Shown piece by piece: positions 58,853-64,000 of a stretch of DNA of 64,000 nt. Below the pieces are notes generated by a model that searched no databases, had not been told where the DNA came from, and saw only the letters and a program-made list of their open reading frames with translations. A program made the translations under genes and the position numbers. Source of the DNA: Euonymus europaeus (Eukaryota > Streptophyta > Magnoliopsida > Celastrales > Celastraceae). The stretch spans positions 25,975,238 through 26,039,237 of the forward strand of contig OY756960.1 in NCBI GenBank assembly GCA_963580455.1, given 5' to 3'. Every line of letters begins with the position of its first letter. Position 1 is the stretch's first letter.

Positions 58853-61459
58853 TCATAGTAAACTTCCTCCTTCCATGTCTGATATCAACCTCAAATAAGG
58901 TTCAAATTCTTTGTTTGATTCCATAATTTCTCTCATGCTGGCATCAACCTCTTGAGTTTCCAATATCTACAAAATACATTTAAAATCTAAGTCAATATGA
59001 GAAAATGTTCCTTACATTCTTGTAAGGCAATGGGAGATAAAAGTACCTTATCATCTTTATGAAGAAGTTGGTTCGCATATTTACACAACAAGTCATCTTG
59101 TAGAGGAAGAGAGTTACTTTGTCCAGGAAGTAAATGAGGCTCCTCGGTAGGAGGTGCAGTAGGAGGTGCCTCATTTGGAGTCACCACTTCTTCATTTGGA
59201 GTAAAATTGAGGTCAATAACTGATTCCACTAATTGAACACTACTTGCTATGTCTGGACCAGAGCATTCCTCCTAGCAGTGGAAGAAATAAAAAAATTTAA
59301 ATATGACAAAACAACATACAATTAAATAACTTAACCATATCAAGCGTGAGAAAAATAATTACCATGACAGGATTTGAAGTTTTTTTAATCTTTTTTTTAC
59401 GTGTCTCATATTGAGGTTTCATCCTCCTCTTTCCTTTCCCCTTTTCGACATCCTTCTTCTTCAACCCCTTGATATTTTTCATTCGATTGTTGACATGATT
59501 TTGAAGCACTTTGTCAGACTCATCCTCCTTGCACATTGTGAAATCTTCAAGTTTCTGACTGCATTCGTTTATCATAGCCTCCATTATAATACGAGACTCT
59601 TTGTTCATTGAAGCTTGATACGTTAACCTTAGGAGTTGTGATTGAACTCTTCGAATCCAATCTTTACCTTCTTCTTCTTCATTTGGCTTCCTTTCATCTA
59701 AAACACTCCGACTCTTTACCACTCTGGTAAGTCTGTTGCATATGTATTTTTCTGGAATTTTTGTTACATTAACTCGGCTGAACACTCTCAATACATGGCA
59801 ACACAACATCCCCTCACTTTCAAATTTTTTGCAACTACAAGTCATCACTTCATTGTCGATATCACAAAAAACCTTATATTCTTTCTCCCTTTTCCAATGT
59901 GGAGACACAATGTATACATGTGGGTCTTCTATTTCATCATTCACTATATAAGAATCAACACAACCATACTCTTCTTTGAATAGATTAAAAAATCTAGGAG
60001 TGTACCTTTTTGAGACTTGCTTTAGTATTGGAGATTTGGAGAATCCCAAATAAGGTGTATTTTCTCTCATCTTATACTCACTCTCTAACTCCTTACTTCG
60101 CTTTTGGTCCACCACCCTATCAAAGTGTTTGAAAAAATCACCAACCCTCAAAGTACTTTTCAAATAATCTTTCAAATCACTATTTATACTTTCAGACATT
60201 TGAGTGCTTCGGATACCCAATGTGAATGAGTTTTTCATATACGCCTTCGCCCATTTTTTCTTTTTTTCATATATACGTGCCAACCAACTATTCTCCATTA
60301 AATTGTAGTCTTGAAGCATTTTCTTCCATTTACTCTCAAATTCCTCCTCATCTTCATATTCGTACATGCACTTATTAAAATCCGTCATGAATGGAGACTT
60401 GTTCCTCATATAACAACCAAGATGTTTCACTGCATTTTGTCTAATGTGCCAAGTGCACAATCCATGAGAAACATTTGGCCACTCACTCTCTAATGCATTA
60501 GCCATGGCAGCGTCTTGATCTGTAAATATTGAACGCGGCTCCTTGCCACCATGTGCATTGACAAAAGTATTAAAAAGCCACTTGAAAGATTCAGCAGTCT
60601 CGTCATACAAAAGTGCGGCCCCAAAAATCACTATCTGTCTATGATGGTTATATCCAGTAAACACACCCAAAGGCCTCTTCCCTTCATTAGTACCAAAAGT
60701 TGTATCAAAAGTTATCACATCACCGAAAGCAATATAATCATCAACCATTTTTGCATCGGCCCAGAATATATTAGTGACTTGGTCAGCACTATCAAGCTGC
60801 AGAGCATAATAAAACTTAGGATCACTCATATTTCGCTTCTCAAAATATGAGAAAATACTGCCGAGCTCCCCACTTGCCATATTTCTTTTCCTCTTGGATC
60901 TTAAATACGACTTTTGATCTTCAATAACAAACCCAAGTTTATCCCTGCCACCAGCTTCCCTACTCAGTAATTCTTGCGTTACTTTAGGAGCAAGCTCGGA
61001 ATCAGAAGCCAATTCAATAGCAAATGCTTGTGCTGCAGTGACCTCTCTGTGTGATCTCAACATGTGAATAGTTGTGGGATATTGTAACTCATGGTTATGT
61101 TCCTCTAAAAACTCATTCACTATATATTTGACACTCTCTTTCTCTAAAATTACTTTCAGCCTAGCTTTGCAATCAGTTCTTGTCGACGAACGATGGCGAA
61201 TCATATCTTCATCATCTTCTTTTCTCCTCTTTTGACCTTCCTTGCAACACACAAACAATTGACTAACAACAACCCCTGTTTTTCGATTCTTGTTGTTGTA
61301 TTCTTTTCTAACACCAAAACCAATTTTTTTTGCGTATGCCTTCCAAAACTGATATGCACATTCTAATGTTTCAAACTTCATACCAATTCTAGGTATCCAA
61401 TCTTTTTCTTCATCTATCATTGTAAGACTATCATCACAAGTGCCAATAGAATTATCCAT
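58853..61459 (-). CDS. FAR1-type Mutator transposase
   Basis: Transposase of the Mutator-like family from which FAR1/FHY3 light-signalling factors were domesticated. Three exons (59363-61459, 59047-59271, 58853-58966) join in frame to 811 residues. The start ATG lies 13 bases after a TTTTTTTCAG acceptor, so a leader intron is likely. Domains: FAR1 zinc finger about 30-125 (CCKEGQK, TDCKAR, EEHNHEL); MULE transposase core about 245-430 with D252 (FDTTFG), D314 (FTDQDAAM) and E423 (MSESINS); SWIM zinc finger CSCKKFESEGMLCCHVL at 541-557; basic Lys-rich stretch near 655-695. No stop or frameshift interrupts it. Because it sits between matching terminal repeats and a target duplication, it is a transposon gene, not a domesticated FRS gene. 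The third exon ends SDMEGGSLL. Confidence 0.88.
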
Positions 61460-62095
61460 GCTATTAAATAGCCTGAAAAAAATCAATCCAACAAAAAATC
61501 ACAATGAAAAAAAAAAAAGATTCTGTAATAGAATAATTTGGACGTCAAACCCCCATCAAAAACTAAAGGAATAATTTGGAATTAAAAAACGAAACCTAGA
61601 AACAATTGAACTAATAATTTCAAATATAATAAGACCAATGAATGGACAATGATATAATCTCTCTTATAGTCATGTTATATCAGTTAATTTAAGAACCTAT
61701 ATTGTACAATATCAAGTGTTAGGAAGCCCCATATATAAACCCCAAATCTATTAAGCAGGTCAAACCACATACCAATTTCGTGTCGAAATCAAACGATAAA
61801 ATGAGGATGGAATAAGACGACATCACTCAGCCTTGTGAAAGAAGAAGTCCCTTTCAGCCTCATGTAAGAAGACTACTTGTGAAGGTGGAATCATACAACC
61901 TTACTCTGGAATGACATTTGGGAAAGATGGTCGATAGATTGAAGACTTGTTCAGATGATCCTACTCAGATTTGGGGAAGGAGAAGACCAGACCAATCTTG
62001 GGTTAGAAGAGCTCGCTTTGTTACGTGTGGAAGAAGAGCGCGGGATTGTCGACGTATTCTCTTTTTTTGTTACGTATTCTCTTTTTTTTTTATTC

Positions 62096-62211
62096 AATTA
62101 TAAAAAAGGAACCTGTTATGGACCGTCGAATCTTTGTATCTAGATCCGACGGTCCCAGTGGTGAACAGGTTATTAACCTGTTCACCACTGAACAGGTTAC
62201 GCCCCAAATCC
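62096..62211. repeat. Right terminal inverted repeat of the MULE
   Basis: Reverse-complement match to the left end. It carries its own hairpin at 62159-62187 (TGGTGAACAGGTTA, T, TAACCTGTTCACCA). Outer end AAATCC at 62206-62211 is followed directly by the 9-bp target duplication. Confidence 0.9.
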
Positions 62212-62240
62212 ATGCTTATGAGATGAGTTATATGCTTAGA

Positions 62241-62725
62241 TAAGGGTGGCAAAACTCAGTCGGGATCAGAGTCTTTATGAAATATTTGTATGTCCGGATT
62301 GATTTGAATTTTTATACGTACCTAATTGACTATAATCGGATTTGTTTAAATCTATATAAATAAATCGGACAATAATCTAATTGGACTAAAGTTCAGATTT
62401 GTTCAGCGGCACCAGCTGTGGTCTCAAGTTTGGGGTAAGGCGGAGTTCCGGGTTCGAGTCGGCCAATGTGCACGCTCACCTGGTGATTTAACCTGCCCAC
62501 TCAGCTGTCCCTGTCGTTGTGTCGCATAACCTGCGACTTACATTCCACTGGCATTCCGAGGACACGGGTCAGTGGACGGGCCCTTAGGTCCCGCCCCAAC
62601 CTAAGATAACTAAACCGGATAAAATTTTATGTTTGGACTCAAATTTTATTTTAAACTGGACAAATTTTTTATCTTTAGACTCAAATTTAATTTAATCCGG
62701 ACAAAACAAATAGTCCCCACATTTA
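62241..62725. mobile_element. Truncated hAT-like MITE interrupted by a SINE
   Basis: Begins TAAGGGTGGCAAAA and continues with segments also present at 32331-32657 (GTCCGGATTGATTTGAATTT-like, TTTAAACTGGACAAATTTTT-like). The middle (about 62400-62610) is foreign sequence with tRNA-like promoter boxes. The expected right terminal repeat is missing, so the copy is truncated. Boundaries approximate. Confidence 0.5.
62400..62610 (+). mobile_element. tRNA-derived SINE
   Basis: A GC-rich island in AT-rich DNA. TGGTCTCAAGTTTGGGG fits a pol III A box, and GGTTCGAGTCG about 38 bases on fits a B box, the arrangement of tRNA-derived SINEs. It does not fold as a complete tRNA. The downstream body lacks a reading frame. 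Short ACTAAA repeats at both sides are a weak candidate duplication. Confidence 0.6.
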
Positions 62726-63907
62726 ACTTTTTTGATATGGAGCATCATTTTTGGGAGAAAGTCACTGGACTTCAATGGCGCATAATTATCGTTGGTGGAT
62801 GGTTTTGGAAGTTCTGTTTTCATGTTTATCTATGCATTTCTCATAGGATGTTTGGTTGCGAGGCGATCGGTCTCATGCCTCAGTTACTTCCATGCAACCA
62901 GCAAGGTGACCTGAATGTGGGCATTGTCATTTCACAGTTTGGGACGCACAAAGGGGATCAAAGGCAAAGGTTCATCTGGATCCGTTTGTTTCATAATTGC
63001 ATTTTATAGTTTTAAATTGTCAAAAATGTTATACTTAAAGCTATAAAAAATGTTGTATAAAAAACCGTGGAATGTTTGGTTCATTTTTCTGTTAGATTAA
63101 TTTTATAATTAAATTACAAAAAAAGATATCATAATAAAAAGTAATTGAAAACTTTTAAGATATGGAGGAACAATTAAGTAATGTGGTTATAAAATATTAC
63201 GAGTCTAACAATTTTAATATCTGAAAAACTATGAGATGACAATATTTTATTTTACATAGCTTAAAACTGTCAACAAAATGTGACGTTTAGTTGACACAAT
63301 ATTTATGCGGACCACATTTCATTTTGTACAGCTTAAAACTGTCAACAAAATGTGATGTTTAATTGACACAATATTTATGCGGACCACATTTCATTTTGTA
63401 CAGCTTAAAACTGTCAACAAAATGTGATGTTTAATTGACACAATATTTTATGCGGACCAAACTGTACGAAATATGAAATAAATACACTCTAAAACATCAC
63501 ATGCACAAGGGGGATGGGGATAACAGTCCGCTGATATAAAACCTTGACGCTCAGAAAACAAGAAGGATCTTCTGCCAACATCAAACAAAACTATTGCAGG
63601 GCAACAAAATCTTTTGATGGGTACCAAATAGGTCATCTTCGGACACCAAACCACTAATTGAAACCATAATCGAGGACCACACAACGGAACAAGAGTAATA
63701 GATGAGAAGCACATTTAAAAAACTAGAATAGGGCCTGCTATTACATATATATCAGGTAGCAATCCACGTTGTACAGAAACAAGTCATAACCTTTAGTTCA
63801 CAAATACAGAAATACTAGTAACAAGCCATTTAACAACCACCAAAAAAATTTGATGGGAAACTACAAAAGTACAAAGAGACTGGACCAAATTAAAACGAAA
63901 TGGGATC
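62726..63907. other. Spacer before the P-protein exon
   Basis: No recognisable gene. It has a 72-bp tandem repeat (63245-63460). The last few hundred bases are probably 3' untranslated region of the P-protein gene on the minus strand. The ORF at 62629-63009 begins in transposon sequence and is not called. Confidence 0.5.
63245..63460. repeat. 72-bp tandem repeat, almost three copies
   Basis: The unit containing AGCTTAAAACTGTCAACAAA starts at 63258, 63330 and 63402, giving a 72-bp period. Copies 2 and 3 are nearly identical; copy 1 has a few differences. Non-coding. Confidence 0.9.
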
Positions 63908-63961
63908 CTAATCGAACAGGCTGAATCCCATATCATCGTCACTCTCCTCTGCTGGTTCGTC
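63908..63961 (-). CDS. Acidic ribosomal stalk P-protein, last exon (partial)
   Basis: The minus strand encodes DEPAEESDDDMGFSLFD and a stop, the signature C-terminal peptide shared by ribosomal stalk proteins P0, P1 and P2, which recruits translational GTPases. The exon is preceded by a clear acceptor (TAATATTACAG) and the rest of the gene lies beyond the right edge. The final Asp rather than Glu and the DEPAEE context suggest P0, but 17 residues cannot settle which. Confidence 0.85.
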   Translation of the reverse strand, partial: DEPAEESDDDMGFSLFD

Positions 63962-64000
63962 CTGTAATATTACAAAACCAGGAATTCATTTAGGCATTTT

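Larger units (their letters stand above)
57345..62211 (-). mobile_element. Complete Mutator-like element with FAR1-type transposase
   Basis: A 4,867-bp insertion bounded by a perfect 9-bp duplication ATGCTTATG (57336-57344 and 62212-62220), the length diagnostic of Mutator-like elements. Terminal inverted repeats extend about 115 bp, from GGACCCGGGG on the left and GGATTTGGGG on the right (inverse), through a shared CCTGTTCAGTGGTGAACAGG to the AT-rich TTTTTTAATTGAATAA region. The FAR1-type transposase lies inside on the minus strand (58853-61459). The left 1.5 kb is non-coding, with a duplicated segment at 57601-57645 and 57738-57784. Intact ends, duplication and reading frame suggest recent activity and possible autonomy. 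Confidence 0.93.

Noticed and set aside
58987..59229. 80-codon minus-strand ORF as a separate gene in the MULE
   Set aside because: It is exon 2 of the transposase: splice sites on both sides join the frames exactly.
62414..62470. Possible tRNA gene
   Set aside because: A- and B-box-like motifs are present but no cloverleaf or acceptor stem; interpreted as a SINE head.
1..64000. CRISPR arrays, bacterial operons, riboswitches, organelle inserts
   Set aside because: None seen; all gene structures and signals are those of a plant nuclear genome.

Overview
This is a plant nuclear genome segment, almost certainly from a eudicot. It has spliced genes with GT..AG introns, AT-rich intergenic DNA packed with small DNA transposons (MITEs), and plant-only families: ROP GTPase-activating protein, CDPK-related kinase, SAUR, HD-Zip I, MIR166, FAR1. 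The species cannot be named from the sequence alone.

Layout, left to right: ROPGAP (2.56-5.93 kb, minus, 5 exons); CDPK-related kinase (11.3-19.6 kb, plus, 11 exons with a 2.85-kb first intron); an intronless SAUR (22.9-23.3 kb, minus); a MIR166 precursor (about 29.3-29.4 kb, minus); an ATHB7/ATHB12-type HD-Zip I gene (36.45-37.28 kb, plus); a broken fragment of a membrane-protein gene (38.4-38.7 kb, plus); cytochrome b5 (40.5-41.1 kb, minus); a proline-rich protein of unknown function (44.7-46.0 kb, minus); a plastid membrane protein resembling DUF4079 (48.0-49.3 kb, minus); an intronless BCS1-like AAA-ATPase (53.7-55.2 kb, plus); a short chloroplast ATP-synthase delta-like gene (56.4-57.1 kb, plus); a complete Mutator-like transposon (57,345-62,211) with a three-exon FAR1-type transposase on the minus strand; and, at the right edge, the last exon of an acidic ribosomal P-protein (minus).

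From memory, the gene order matches Arabidopsis At2g46710 (ROPGAP3), At2g46700 (CRK3), At2g46690 (SAUR32), At2g46685 (MIR166A), At2g46680 (ATHB7), At2g46650 (cytochrome b5), At2g46630 and At2g46620, with the DUF4079 gene matching At3g61870 on the duplicated chromosome-3 block. The window therefore looks like an ancestral conserved block. The regulatory genes sit in long gene-poor spacers and the housekeeping genes are more tightly packed.

The most striking structure is the Mutator-like element. It has a perfect 9-bp target duplication (ATGCTTATG), terminal inverted repeats of about 115 bp that each contain a perfect 14-bp-arm hairpin, and an apparently intact 811-residue transposase (FAR1 zinc finger, MULE DDE core, SWIM zinc finger). 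Other mobile DNA includes two copies of one hAT MITE family with different perfect 8-bp duplications, other hAT-like and foldback MITEs, a head-to-head MITE pair just upstream of the HD-Zip gene, a LINE fragment inside the kinase intron, and a tRNA-derived SINE nested in an older MITE. All exon joins were made by eye from splice signals and family conservation, not from transcripts.
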